A stretch of DNA of 50,061 nucleotides from JBKEDS01 sp047975545. GTDB taxonomy: Bacteria > Bacteroidota > Bacteroidia > Flavobacteriales > Flavobacteriaceae. The stretch covers positions 1-50,061 of the forward strand of contig JBKEDS010000034.1 of the NCBI GenBank assembly GCA_047975545.1, read 5' to 3'. Both the position numbers and the translations under genes were made by a program. Shown piece after piece: positions 14,589 through 23,127 of the stretch (positions are counted from its first letter, which is position 1; every line of letters starts with the position of its first letter). The notes under the pieces are model-generated. The model had not been told where the DNA came from. It did no database searches and saw only the letters and a list, made by a program, of their open reading frames with translations.

Positions 14589-16799
14589 TTAACCTAAAAT
14601 ATTATTAAAAGTTGGGTTGGGCCTCATAACATGGTTTGCCAATGTTTCGGTGGGGGCGTAATATCCGCCAATATCGGTAGGCTTGCCTTGTATTTGGTTT
14701 AGGGCCGCTACAATATCGCGTTCGTTTTCCTTCAGTTTTTTGGCAATGGGGGCAAACTCGGTTTTTAAGGCTTGGTCTTGGTTTTGGTTTGCCAATTCTT
14801 GCGCCCAGTACAAGGCTAAGTAAAAATGGCTGCCCCTGTTATCTAATTCACCCGCTTTTCTCGATGGGCTTTTTTGGTTTTCTAAAAGCCTGCTTGTGGC
14901 ATCGTCCAAGGTTTCGCTTAAAATTTTGGCTTTGGTATTATTGTTAACCTCGCTAAAATGTTCAAGTGAAACGGCCAAGGCCAAAAATTCGCCAAGGGAA
15001 TCCCAGCGCAAATGGTTTTCTTCCAAAAGCTGTTGTACGTGTTTTGGGGCCGAGCCGCCCGCTCCGGTTTCAAATAGGCCGCCACCGTTCATTAACGGCA
15101 CGATAGATAGCATTTTGGCGCTGGTGCCAACCTCCAAAATAGGAAAGAGGTCGGTTAAGTAATCGCGCAATACGTTACCGGAAACCGAAATGGTATCCTC
15201 GCCTTTTATAAGGCGTTCGCAGGTAAACAGGGTAGCATCTACGGGCGAAAGAATACGGATATCCAAACCGGTAGTATCGTGTTCCTTTAAATAGGTGTTT
15301 ACTTTTTTAATAAGTTCGGCATCGTGGGCCCTTTTTTTGTCCAACCAAAAAACGGCGGGAGTTTGCGAGGCTTTGGCCCGTGTTACGGCTAATTTAACCC
15401 AGTCCTGTATGGGGGCGTCTTTGGTTTGGCACATACGCCAAATATCGCCGGTTTCAACGGCATGTGTTAATAGTACGTTGCCATTGGTATCGATAACGTT
15501 TACGGTTCCGTTTGAAGGAATTTCAAAAGTTTTGTCGTGCGAGCCGTACTCTTCGGCTTTTTGTGCCATTAGCCCAACATTGGGTACGGTACCCATTGTT
15601 TTGGGGTCGAAGGCGCCGTGGGTTTTGCAAAAATCTATTATGGCCGAATAAATGCCCGCATAGCTGCTGTCGGGAATTACGGCTTTTGTGTCTTGGGGTT
15701 TGCCATTGGCGTTCCACATTTGCCCGGATGTGCGAATCATGGCCGGCATGGAAGCATCGATAATAACATCGCTTGGCACGTGTAGGTTGGTAATGCCCTT
15801 ATCGCTATTTACCATGGCCAACGCGGGGCCGTTTTTTAAAGCGGTATCAATGTCGGTTTGTATGGCGTTGCGTTGGACTTCGGGAAGCTCTTGTAGTTTT
15901 TCGATTAAATTTCCGAAACCGTTGTTAACGTCAACACCTATTTTTTCTAAAACTTCGCCGTGTTTTTCAAATACATTTTTAAAATAGGTTTTTACGGCGT
16001 AGCCAAAAATAATGGGGTCGCTTACCTTCATCATCGTAGCTTTCATGTGTAATGAAAACAGGACGTTTTGGGCTTTGGCCTCGGCTATTTGTGTTTCAAA
16101 AAAGCTAACTAATGTTTTTTTGTTCATTACCGTGGCGTCGATAATTTCGCCTTTCAGCAGCGGGAAATTGTTTTTTAAAACGGTTTTGTTGCCATTGTTG
16201 TCGGTATGTACAATTTGTATGCTGGTGGCTTCGGGCAGGGTAACGGATTTTTCGTTATGGGCAAAATCGCCTTCGTCCATAGTGGCCACGTGCGTTTTCG
16301 AGTCCTTGCTCCAAGCTCCCATGGAATGCGGGTTGTTTTTGGCAAAGTTTTTAACGGCTTTTGGGGCGCGCCTGTCGGAGTTGCCCTCGCGCAGTACGGG
16401 GTTTACGGCACTGCCCTTAATTTTATCGTAGCGCGATTTTATTTCCTTTTCGGTGTCGGTTGCAGGCTCGTCCGGGTAATTGGGAATGCCGAAGCCTTTT
16501 ACTTGTAGTTCTTTAATGGCTGCTTTTAACTGCGGAATGGAAGCGCTAATATTGGGTAGTTTTATAATATTGGCTTCTGGTTTTTTTGCCAATTCGCCCA
16601 AAATGGCCAAATCGTCTGGCACTTGTTGGCCGGGTTTTAAAAAATCGGGAAAAACTGCCAAAATACGAGCTGTTAGCGAAATATCCTTAGTTTCAATTTC
16701 AATTCCAGACGATTTTACAAAGGCTTTAACTATGGGTAAAAAGGAACGTGTTGCCAAAGCCGGCGCCTCATCGGTTTTTGTGTAAATAATTTTAGACAT
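14589..16799 (-). CDS. icd: NADP-dependent isocitrate dehydrogenase, monomeric type
   Basis: Catalyses oxidative decarboxylation of isocitrate to 2-oxoglutarate with NADP in the TCA cycle. The protein is 736 residues from ATG 16799 (MSKIIYTKTDEAPALAT), the usual length and N-terminus of the monomeric IDH-II family. Family segments visible along it include NPVLREGNSDRRAP (isocitrate binding), FSLHMKATMMKVSDPIIFG, DASMPAMIRTSGQMW, and ETGAGGSAPKHVQQ near the C-terminal NADP-binding part. A frame extension to a GTG at 16817 adds six residues not expected in the family and is not used. It is transcribed alone, with its own terminator; its leader contains the dispersed element at 16819-16965. Confidence 0.97.
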   Translation of the reverse strand: MSKIIYTKTDEAPALATRSFLPIVKAFVKSSGIEIETKDISLTARILAVFPDFLKPGQQVPDDLAILGELAKKPEANIIKLPNISASIPQLKAAIKELQVKGFGIPNYPDEPATDTEKEIKSRYDKIKGSAVNPVLREGNSDRRAPKAVKNFAKNNPHSMGAWSKDSKTHVATMDEGDFAHNEKSVTLPEATSIQIVHTDNNGNKTVLKNNFPLLKGEIIDATVMNKKTLVSFFETQIAEAKAQNVLFSLHMKATMMKVSDPIIFGYAVKTYFKNVFEKHGEVLEKIGVDVNNGFGNLIEKLQELPEVQRNAIQTDIDTALKNGPALAMVNSDKGITNLHVPSDVIIDASMPAMIRTSGQMWNANGKPQDTKAVIPDSSYAGIYSAIIDFCKTHGAFDPKTMGTVPNVGLMAQKAEEYGSHDKTFEIPSNGTVNVIDTNGNVLLTHAVETGDIWRMCQTKDAPIQDWVKLAVTRAKASQTPAVFWLDKKRAHDAELIKKVNTYLKEHDTTGLDIRILSPVDATLFTCERLIKGEDTISVSGNVLRDYLTDLFPILEVGTSAKMLSIVPLMNGGGLFETGAGGSAPKHVQQLLEENHLRWDSLGEFLALAVSLEHFSEVNNNTKAKILSETLDDATSRLLENQKSPSRKAGELDNRGSHFYLALYWAQELANQNQDQALKTEFAPIAKKLKENERDIVAALNQIQGKPTDIGGYYAPTETLANHVMRPNPTFNNILG

Positions 16800-16818
16800 T
16801 AAAGTACTTGTTTTCACA

Positions 16819-16965
16819 CGAATAAATTTAAGTTAAACATTTAATTTTTAGGTTTTTATGATACTTAGCAAAATAACCGAAAGCCTACAGGCCTATGTTT
16901 TTATTCATGTCCTTTTGTAGAGGCGATTATCTTGGCTATACTAAATCCCTCAATGAGGGTTTCAT
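16819..16965 (-). repeat. Dispersed ~140-bp intergenic element, copy B (icd leader)
   Basis: Homologous to 5879-6014 in the same orientation relative to the adjacent minus-strand gene. The AT-rich end starts 20 bases upstream of the icd ATG and the CCCTC-AAT-GAGGG hairpin end lies distally, near 16948-16960. The two copies match over both ends, at roughly four bases in five by eye, and differ in the middle. Any icd transcript starting further upstream would carry it in its 5' leader. Confidence 0.8.
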
Positions 16966-17252
16966 CTATTTAAATTTTTGTAACAATCTGTTTCTTCAGT
17001 AATTTAATTGTATCGGTTGGTATTAGCCACTGCCTGCCAAATGCCCATTATGGGCTTTTATATTATTATTCAGCTTTAAAGAAAACAAATACAGCGATAT
17101 CGTTTTTGTTTGGCGAATATACAAAAATGGGGCTTAAAATAGTTTAATAAGTATTGTAAAAGGCATTAAAGGCGCAACTTTTAAAAGATGTTTAAAAAAG
17201 CCAAGTTTGAGTGGGGGTTTATTTAAAAAAAGTAGTGGGATACAATAAAAAC

Positions 17253-17300
17253 AAAAGCCATATCACTTAGAACTTAATCTACGCTGACATGGCTTTTTTT
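17253..17300. terminator. Possible bidirectional hairpin terminator
   Basis: AAAAGCCAT (17253-17261) pairs with ATGGCTTTT (17289-17297), followed by T to 17300; the left A-rich side gives a T-rich tail on the minus strand. The loop of about 27 bases is large. No gene ends nearby on either strand, so it may belong to an unrecognised transcript from the region to its right. Confidence 0.45.
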
Positions 17301-17400
17301 GAAATAACTTGGCTTGGGCCTGCTATTCCAAAGAAACATTTCGTTGTAATTTTCAAAATGTATTGACCTATTACCAAAATGTTTCGAAAAATAAACTGTT

Positions 17401-17565
17401 TTTCAAGCACCGCCCTGAACCACAACCGTGTTGTGATTTTGGTTTTGCCGTGCCACAATCGGGTAAGCCTTTTCGGGCTTTATACCTCGCCTTTGGCCAA
17501 AACTGCTTGGTTGCCTTAACCGTTTTAAGGTTGCGGTACTTTTGCGGTTTCGGTTTTTCCATGCC
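17401..17565. other. Multi-hairpin non-coding stretch (candidate structured RNA)
   Basis: Within the 1-kb gap between icd and rplS, short hairpins follow one another: CACAAC/GTTGTG (17421-17435), AAGCC/GGCTT (about 17465-17480) with an outer GGT/ACC, and CCTTAA/TTAAGG (about 17514-17530). The GC content is higher than in the flanks. ORFs of 62-86 codons exist on both strands in overlapping frames but resemble nothing I know. The rest of the gap (16966-17252 and 17566-17768) shows nothing beyond a palindrome GTTGTAAATATACAAC near 17675-17690. Confidence 0.35.
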
Positions 17566-17768
17566 TTAACATGTTCCAACACAAAAAACAATTTAAAGAA
17601 GAACGTTATCTTATTTAGTATTACCTTAAATTCGTTGTTGAGGCGAAACCAACACAAGTGCTGTTGTTAATACTGTTGTAAATATACAACCCAAATCGTA
17701 AAAAAGCAAGAAAAACAACTATTTAGTTTTCAACGGGTTATAAACCGTGGTTATTAACTTTTGTTAAT

Positions 17769-17794
17769 AAAAAAAGCCTTGAATGTATCAAGGC
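17769..17794 (-). terminator. Terminator of rplS
   Basis: GCCTTGA (17776-17782) pairs with TCAAGGC (17788-17794); the A run 17769-17775 is a seven-base T run on the minus strand. It lies about 30 bases past the rplS stop codon. Confidence 0.88.
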
Positions 17795-17823
17795 CTTCTA
17801 TGTTTTTAAACAGTAACGTGCTG

Positions 17824-18174
17824 TTAGTGTCTGCGCTCTTTAATTCTCGCTTTTTTACCGGTAAGTCCTCTAAAATAGAAAATCCTTGCACGACGTACTT
17901 TACCACGTTTGTTAATTTCAATTTTTTGCAATGCGGGCAAGTTAACAGGGAAAATACGTTCCACGCCAACCGTTCCGGACATTTTTCTAATGGTAAACGT
18001 TTCCGAAGTGCCAGAGCCTCTTCGTTGTATAACTACGCCCCTAAAAAACTGGGTACGGGTTTTGTTACCCTCCTTAATTTCGTAATACACCGTAATGGTG
18101 TCCCCGGCTCCAAATTCCGGAAATTCTTTTTTTGCTACAAATTCGTCTTGTACAAATTTTACTAAAGATTCCAT
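17824..18174 (-). CDS. rplS: 50S ribosomal protein L19
   Basis: A 116-residue L19, a large-subunit protein at the 30S-50S interface. Family features are GDTITVYYEIKEGNKTRTQ, FRGVVIQRRGSG, the conserved SGTVGVERIFPVN, and the basic C-terminus RRARIFYFRGLTGKKARI. Length is normal. It is a single-gene unit here with its own promoter (minus-7 box at 18248-18255) and terminator, and stands divergent to nusB. Confidence 0.98.
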   Translation of the reverse strand: MESLVKFVQDEFVAKKEFPEFGAGDTITVYYEIKEGNKTRTQFFRGVVIQRRGSGTSETFTIRKMSGTVGVERIFPVNLPALQKIEINKRGKVRRARIFYFRGLTGKKARIKERRH

Positions 18175-18247
18175 GTCTTTACATTTAAAATGGTTTATTC
18201 AGGACAACATTCACGATTTTCGCCAGAGGTTAGCCCGAAATCGGGTG

Positions 18248-18255
18248 CAAATATA
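18248..18255 (-). promoter_or_regulatory. Minus-7 box of rplS
   Basis: On the minus strand this reads TATATTTG, matching TAnnTTTG, about 74 bases upstream of the rplS ATG. Confidence 0.6.
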
Positions 18256-18408
18256 ATTAAAAAGGCGTAAGTTAAAAGCTAACAGCCAAAAAAATTTCGG
18301 AATTCGACTAAAGATTGAATGTTTTGAAATTTATCCGTAATCGGCGTTCCAAATGCAAAATAGTTTTTTTGTTGGCAAACAATGTTTTTAAATATTTCAA
18401 AATAGTAT

Positions 18409-18416
18409 TATTTTTG
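18409..18416 (+). promoter_or_regulatory. Minus-7 box of nusB
   Basis: TATTTTTG matches TAnnTTTG, 43 bases upstream of the nusB ATG at 18460. The minus-33 region is T-rich but has no clean TTTG at the usual distance. Confidence 0.55.
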
Positions 18417-18459
18417 CCGCTTTAAAAACCCATTTCACACATTAAAGTTCTTTGTAATT

Positions 18460-19404
18460 ATGCTAAACAGAAGACATATCCGAACAAAAGTAATGCAAAC
18501 CCTTTATGCCTTTAAGGGCGGCGAGAGCGACGATTTTAGTAAGGACCAAAAATTCCTGCTGTTCAGCATAGACAATATGTACAACCTGTACCTTTTAATT
18601 TTGGCCTTGCTTATTGCCGTAAAAAAACGTGCCGAAAGCGATTTGCAAAAAAAGCAAAACAAACACCTTGCTACCGCCGAGGATAAAAACCCCAACAAAA
18701 AATTTGTAAACAACCAAGTGCTGGAACTTATTGCCAATAATTTTCAGCTTAATAACTTGTTGGAAACCCACAATATAAACAATTGGCAGTTGGACGACGA
18801 GTATGTCGATATTATTTTTAAGGCCATAACCGCCAGCGAGCTGTACGCCGAGTACATGAAAACCCGAACATCGGATTTTAAAGAGGACAAAAATTTTATT
18901 GTCGATATATTTAAGGATATTATTGCGCCAAACGAAAAACTCTACGAATATCTTGAAGACAAAAACCTAACTTGGTTGGACGATTTGCCTACCGTAAACA
19001 CCACCATTTTAAAACTGTTGCGCAAGGTAAAACGAAACCCCGAGGACAACTATTTTACCCCAAAATTGTACAAGGATTTGGACGACAAGGAATTTGCCAT
19101 AGCATTGTTTAAAAAAACCTTGCTTAACAAATCGGCCATAAGTAAGGAAATCGACCAAAAAACCCAAAATTGGGATGCCGAGCGCATTGCCAATATTGAC
19201 TATGTGCTGTTGCAAATGGCCATTTGCGAAATAAAAAATTTTCCCTCCATTCCCGTTAAGGTAACCATGAACGAGTACTTGGAAATTGCCAAGGAATACT
19301 CAACCCCAAAAAGCAGTATTTTTATAAACGGTATTTTGGATAAATTGGTAAAAGAATACGAACAAGCCAAAACCCTAAACAAAGTTGGGCGGGGATTAAT
19401 GTAA
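18460..19404 (+). CDS. nusB: Transcription antitermination factor NusB (long Bacteroidota form)
   Basis: NusB binds boxA RNA with ribosomal protein S10 to prevent early termination, chiefly in rRNA operons. The 314-residue protein is about twice the E. coli length but typical of Bacteroidota. It starts NRRHIRTKVMQTLYAF, the NusB N-terminus. A long helical insertion fills the middle, and the family's C-terminal half appears at about residues 225-300 (WDAERIANIDYVLLQMAI, then VKVTMNEYLEIAKEYSTPKSSIFINGILDKL). The stop codon abuts the ATG of the GNAT gene (TAAATG), implying coupled translation. Confidence 0.95.
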   Translation: MLNRRHIRTKVMQTLYAFKGGESDDFSKDQKFLLFSIDNMYNLYLLILALLIAVKKRAESDLQKKQNKHLATAEDKNPNKKFVNNQVLELIANNFQLNNLLETHNINNWQLDDEYVDIIFKAITASELYAEYMKTRTSDFKEDKNFIVDIFKDIIAPNEKLYEYLEDKNLTWLDDLPTVNTTILKLLRKVKRNPEDNYFTPKLYKDLDDKEFAIALFKKTLLNKSAISKEIDQKTQNWDAERIANIDYVLLQMAICEIKNFPSIPVKVTMNEYLEIAKEYSTPKSSIFINGILDKLVKEYEQAKTLNKVGRGLM

Positions 19405-19914
19405 ATGGAAATAACGAACAGCAACATAACCGATATAGGCGAAATTTTTAACCTTTATAAAATAGCCACCGATTTTCAAAAAACAAGATTCAAGGTACAC
19501 TGGCCGGAATTTGAGCGCCGTTTGGTGGAAACCGAAATAGCCGAAAACCGCCAATGGAAAATGCTTGAAAACGGCCAAATAGCCTGCGTATGGGCCACAA
19601 CCTTTAGCGACCCGCAAATTTGGGAGGAACGAAACAGCCAACCCTCGGTTTACATCCACCGTATAGCCACCAACCCACAATTTAGGGGGCAAAACCTTGT
19701 CGGTAAAATAGTGGAATGGGCAAAACAATACGCCTTGGATAACAACAAATTATTTGTACGTTTGGATACCGTTGGCAACAACCCAAAACTAATAAACCAT
19801 TACCAAAAGTGCGGATTTGCCTTTTTGGGGCTGTTAAAACTTAAAAACACGGCAGGACTTCCGGCGCATTACCACAATGCCGAGGTAAGCCTGTTCGAAA
19901 TTGCCTTAAAGTAA
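19405..19914 (+). CDS. GNAT-family N-acetyltransferase
   Basis: A 169-residue protein with the GNAT fold, transferring an acyl group from a CoA donor to an unknown acceptor. The CoA-binding motif A is seen as IHRIATNPQFRGQNLVGKIVEWAK (residues about 93-116, with R-G-Q in place of the common Q/R-x-x-G-x-G/A). The later LDTVGNNPKLINHYQKCGF is the usual motif B. It begins on the base after the nusB stop, so it is in one transcript with nusB; the DUF1573 gene downstream has its own promoter. Acceptor unknown. Confidence 0.9.
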   Translation: MEITNSNITDIGEIFNLYKIATDFQKTRFKVHWPEFERRLVETEIAENRQWKMLENGQIACVWATTFSDPQIWEERNSQPSVYIHRIATNPQFRGQNLVGKIVEWAKQYALDNNKLFVRLDTVGNNPKLINHYQKCGFAFLGLLKLKNTAGLPAHYHNAEVSLFEIALK

Positions 19915-19975
19915 AATTTTTAAGGTGAAGCCGGGCATAACAACAAAAAAAGTTTTCAATCGGTTAAATAATTCA

Positions 19976-19983
19976 TATTTTTG
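19976..19983 (+). promoter_or_regulatory. Minus-7 box of the DUF1573 gene
   Basis: TATTTTTG matches TAnnTTTG, 26 bases upstream of the ATG at 20010, with a T-rich TTTTC about 19 bases further upstream as a weak minus-33. Confidence 0.6.
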
Positions 19984-20009
19984 AAACTTAAAACTAAAAC
20001 AAATAAAAA

Positions 20010-20474
20010 ATGAAGCATATAGCCTTAGGAATTGCAGCATTAAGCCTTGTAACGTTTACTTCGTGCAAAGAAAACGCAACAGCCAAGATAGACGAAGCCA
20101 ATGTGGCCGCAGCCGCACAGCGCGACGAACAAGCAACAAAATTCCCCAAAATAGAATTTGAGGAAAAAGAACACGATTTTGGCGAAATTATTAAAGGCAC
20201 CAAGGTAGAAACCACCTTTAAGTATAAAAACACGGGCGAGGCCCCATTGGTTATTACCAACATAAAACCCACTTGCGGTTGTACCGTGCCCGAAAACTGG
20301 AGCCGAGAGCCCTTGTTGCCTGGCCAAACGGGCGAGTTTACCGTAACCTTTAACGGTAGCGGTACCAATAAAGTATCCAAAACAATAATAGTAAGCTCCA
20401 ATACCGAAAGCGGAACGGAAGAAATTAAAATTACCGCTTTTATAAAAGAATCCGGCGTAAACTTAAAAAGCTAA
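20010..20474 (+). CDS. DUF1573-domain lipoprotein
   Basis: A 154-residue protein with a lipoprotein signal (lipobox FTSC, Cys19) and one DUF1573 domain (about residues 48-145), an Ig-like fold. The hallmark is seen: EHDFGEIIKGTKVETTFKYKNTG followed by ITNIKPTCGCTVPEW-like and LLPGQTGEFTVTFN. It should sit in the periplasm or outer membrane. Its biochemical role is unknown. The gene is commonly next to nusB and yajC in Bacteroidota, as here; yajC follows by 32 bases. Confidence 0.93.
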   Translation: MKHIALGIAALSLVTFTSCKENATAKIDEANVAAAAQRDEQATKFPKIEFEEKEHDFGEIIKGTKVETTFKYKNTGEAPLVITNIKPTCGCTVPENWSREPLLPGQTGEFTVTFNGSGTNKVSKTIIVSSNTESGTEEIKITAFIKESGVNLKS

Positions 20475-20506
20475 CACTTAAATAACAACCAAAAAAAACA
20501 CAGAAC

Positions 20507-20794
20507 ATGGATGGATTAGGACAATTTATGCCGTTTATTTTAATGTTTGTGGTTATCTACTTTTTTATGATAGCCCCGCAAATGAAACGTGCCAAAAAAG
20601 AAAAAAAATTTAATGCCGAGCTAAAACGTGGCGATAGGGTTATTACCAAAAGCGGCTTGCACGGCAAATTATTGGAACTAAACGATAAGGACTGCGTTAT
20701 AGAAACCATGTCGGGCAAACTAAAATACGAGCGCTCGGCCATTTCCATGGAGCTAAGCGAAAAATTGAACGCTCCTATTACTGCTACTAAGTAA
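20507..20794 (+). CDS. yajC: Preprotein translocase subunit YajC
   Basis: A 95-residue inner-membrane protein that associates with SecDF at the Sec translocon. It has one N-terminal transmembrane helix (about residues 5-24, ending FMIAPQMKRAKKEKKF) and a small cytoplasmic domain with GDRVITKSGLHGKLLELND, the family signature. Length is normal. It follows the DUF1573 lipoprotein gene and is probably co-transcribed. In many relatives a YbbR-like gene follows; here a MITE-like repeat and a convergent surface-protein cluster do. Confidence 0.96.
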   Translation: MDGLGQFMPFILMFVVIYFFMIAPQMKRAKKEKKFNAELKRGDRVITKSGLHGKLLELNDKDCVIETMSGKLKYERSAISMELSEKLNAPITATK

Positions 20795-20835
20795 AAATTA
20801 TAGCAAGAAGGATTTACCTAAAGATACTTAGGTAA

Positions 20836-20960
20836 TGTTATGTCAAATTAAAATTGACGGATGGGATTGCTTCCTCCGTTGTCATCGCAATGACGTCATT
20901 GCGAGAAGGAGGCACGACGACGAAGCAATCTCTCTATTAAATTTCAGAGTTGACATAACA
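20836..20960. mobile_element. MITE-like 125-bp element with 11-bp terminal inverted repeats
   Basis: TGTTATGTCAA (20836-20846) and TTGACATAACA (20950-20960) are perfect inverted repeats. Inside, GATTGCTTC (20865-20873) is inverted as GAAGCAATC (20922-20930), and the centre is an 18-bp perfect palindrome CGCAATGACGTCATTGCG (20886-20903). The element is thus two REP-like units in opposite orientation within short terminal repeats. No transposase is encoded, and a target-site duplication is not obvious. Confidence 0.65.
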
Positions 20961-20980
20961 GTAGTATTCCGTATAAAATA

Positions 20981-21019
20981 AAACCCCATAAAATAGAGTT
21001 TCTATTTTATGGGGTTTTT
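20981..21019. terminator. Bidirectional terminator between yajC and the surface-protein cluster
   Basis: A 16-bp perfect stem (20981-20996 with 21002-21017; AAACCCCATAAAATAG arm) and a 5-base loop, with T tracts on both strands. It ends about one base from the stop codon of the convergent gene at 21021. Confidence 0.92.
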
Positions 21020-21020
21020 G

Positions 21021-23072
21021 TTATCGTTTCAAAGTAAAATGCCCCTTAAACTCAGTACCGTCGGGTAAGGTGGCGGTATACCAATAATCGTCGGCACGCA
21101 ATGGTTTTCCTTTGTACGTGCCGTTCCAGCCGATTAAAGGGTCTACTTGCATTAGGAATTTACCATAGCGGTTAAAAATTTTAATGGCAAAGTTGGCATA
21201 ATTTAAAGCATTGCCCCCAATGGGCAGCCAATTATCGTTAACGCCGTCGTTGTTGGGCGTGAAAAAAGCGGGAAACCCCGGTATTGAAAAGCTTTCTTCA
21301 GAAATCCCACAGCCATTTACATCGGTAACATAAGCCGTATGGAACCCTGAGGGAACATTATAAAACGTGTTTTCGTTTTGAAAATTGAAATTGTTAATAG
21401 CAAATTGATAATTGCCTTCGCCCGAAACTTCAATAATTACGGTGTTATTGGAGTTATTCTTTTTAATGCCAATGGTTTCTATTGTCGCAACATTTGAAGA
21501 TTGCACCTCAATACCCCTACTTTTTGAACACGAATTGGAAAACGTTGCGATAACCCCGTAAGTTCCTACTTCATTTATACTAATATTTTCGGTAGTTTCA
21601 GCTAAAACAACGCCATTTAAAGTCCATTGAAACGACGGGTTGTTTCCCGAAGCATTTAATACACCTGCGTTTAAGGTCATGGTTTGCGGATGCGTGTTTA
21701 AACAGTAAAATACCGTGGTGTCGGGTTTTAATTCGGGCGACATTAAAGTTGAAAGGTTAATTTGGGCAATGGCAAAACAGTTTGAACTGGCTTTGTTTTC
21801 CACCCTTGCCCAAACCACATTTGTAGTTTCGTTGCTAAAGGCCGAAGGATTTTGTATATACCCGCGGTTAGTGGTACTGCCATCGACGGCTTCGGCTTCA
21901 TTTATAAAATAGTGGAACGTTTCGTTTTGGGCGTTTACCGAAATTGCTGTATTGGCTTCGGTTAAATTAAACCGTGCCATGCCGTTATTGCTGTTGTCGC
22001 AAGCATAAAGGCTTGTATTGTTTGCGTTTGGGGTTGCGGCGTATTCTACGGTAATGCTACCATAGGATGTGCAGGTGCCGGTGGTAACTTCCACGGTATA
22101 AGTACCTGTTTGCGTAACCTGGTAAGTGGCGCTGGTTTCGCCTATTAGTTCGGTGCCGCTATGTAACCATTTGTAGGTTGCGCTTCCTGTTTGAAAGGTG
22201 TTTAAAACCAAAGTTTCGGTTTCGCATAGCGGGTTGTTGGTGGCCAAAAGGCGGTCTGTGCCCAAATCGATTTCCGATTGAAAACTCCCGGCTTCCAAAA
22301 ATACCGCCGAATCGTAACGGTAATTGGTCTGGTCGGCAATAACCAATTTTACACGGTAGGTTTCGCCAAAAACGGTACTTGCGGTAGCCGTTAAAATTGC
22401 GGTTTGGCCGTTAAAATTTATAGGTGCCGAGGCATCGTTCCAGCTATTGAAATATACTTCGTTTTGTGCGGCGCAACCTCCGGGAATGGCAGGATGAACC
22501 GTTGTTACTTTTACGGGCGTTTGTGTATCGGGAACAAGAGCGATATTTGTGTATTGCAATTGGTTTACGTTGCGTATTAAAAAACCGAACAAATCGGAAT
22601 ATTTACACGTATTAGCGTTGTTTTTTTGGTATTCTTCGGAAGCAAAAAGATACCGAAAACTAATTTGCGAGGCCAACGCCGTAAATTCGAATTCGATAAC
22701 GGTAGCATTGGTGGTATTGCGTTCGTTCAGGACGTTTTCCAAATCGGTGTCGCCTATCCAGTTTGGGGCGGTATCGTCGCTTAGCGTGTTGTTGGGGCCT
22801 TCAAGATGGAGCAATCGCCCAGTACTTAACACAATGCCTTCCGTAAAGGGAAATCTGGAGCCGTTGCCATTAAAGTAGCCATAACTTTGGTCGGTACCGT
22901 TAAAGTTACCGCCCACTACATTGGTTACCTTAACATTGGTAATGCAGTTGCTGTTAATTAAAACGTTTTCTATTAATTCTTGTGGTGTATACGTATGGTT
23001 ATCCACTTTAATGTTTTGGGCAAAAGCAATGCTTGCCAAAAAATAAATAACCAAACGTAAAAGAAATTTCAT
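21021..23072 (-). CDS. T9SS type B surface protein with choice-of-anchor L domain
   Basis: A 683-residue secreted protein. A Sec signal (about residues 1-18, ending IAFA-Q) is followed by a choice-of-anchor L domain (about 35-265) with the characteristic FRYLFASEEYQ. Ig-like segments follow (YKWLHSGTELIG then TGTYTVEV; later FQWTLNGVVLAE then VGTYGVIA). The end is a type IX type B sorting domain (about 590-683) with FFTPNNDGVNDNW, FNRYGKFL and GWNGTYKGKPLRADDYWY. It should be exported by T9SS and held on or released from the cell surface. It is the last of four tandem genes of this kind, 55 bases after the next one upstream. Confidence 0.92.
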   Translation of the reverse strand: MKFLLRLVIYFLASIAFAQNIKVDNHTYTPQELIENVLINSNCITNVKVTNVVGGNFNGTDQSYGYFNGNGSRFPFTEGIVLSTGRLLHLEGPNNTLSDDTAPNWIGDTDLENVLNERNTTNATVIEFEFTALASQISFRYLFASEEYQKNNANTCKYSDLFGFLIRNVNQLQYTNIALVPDTQTPVKVTTVHPAIPGGCAAQNEVYFNSWNDASAPINFNGQTAILTATASTVFGETYRVKLVIADQTNYRYDSAVFLEAGSFQSEIDLGTDRLLATNNPLCETETLVLNTFQTGSATYKWLHSGTELIGETSATYQVTQTGTYTVEVTTGTCTSYGSITVEYAATPNANNTSLYACDNSNNGMARFNLTEANTAISVNAQNETFHYFINEAEAVDGSTTNRGYIQNPSAFSNETTNVVWARVENKASSNCFAIAQINLSTLMSPELKPDTTVFYCLNTHPQTMTLNAGVLNASGNNPSFQWTLNGVVLAETTENISINEVGTYGVIATFSNSCSKSRGIEVQSSNVATIETIGIKKNNSNNTVIIEVSGEGNYQFAINNFNFQNENTFYNVPSGFHTAYVTDVNGCGISEESFSIPGFPAFFTPNNDGVNDNWLPIGGNALNYANFAIKIFNRYGKFLMQVDPLIGWNGTYKGKPLRADDYWYTATLPDGTEFKGHFTLKR

Positions 23073-23127
23073 GCCTTACCAACTGAGGTTAGTAAAGATA
23101 AGTGTCTTTTGCGTAGAAATGAATTTT

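Noticed and set aside
16800..16817. GTG start extending icd by six residues
   Set aside because: The family N-terminus MSKIIYTKT begins at the ATG at 16799, and the extension runs to the edge of the dispersed element.
17309..17657. Overlapping ORFs of 62-86 codons on both strands
   Set aside because: No recognisable domain, no promoter or start preference, and the region is better described by its hairpins; coding status is unsupported.
20010..20794. Possible defence or immunity role for the small genes after nusB
   Set aside because: They are the ordinary DUF1573-yajC neighbours of nusB in Bacteroidota.
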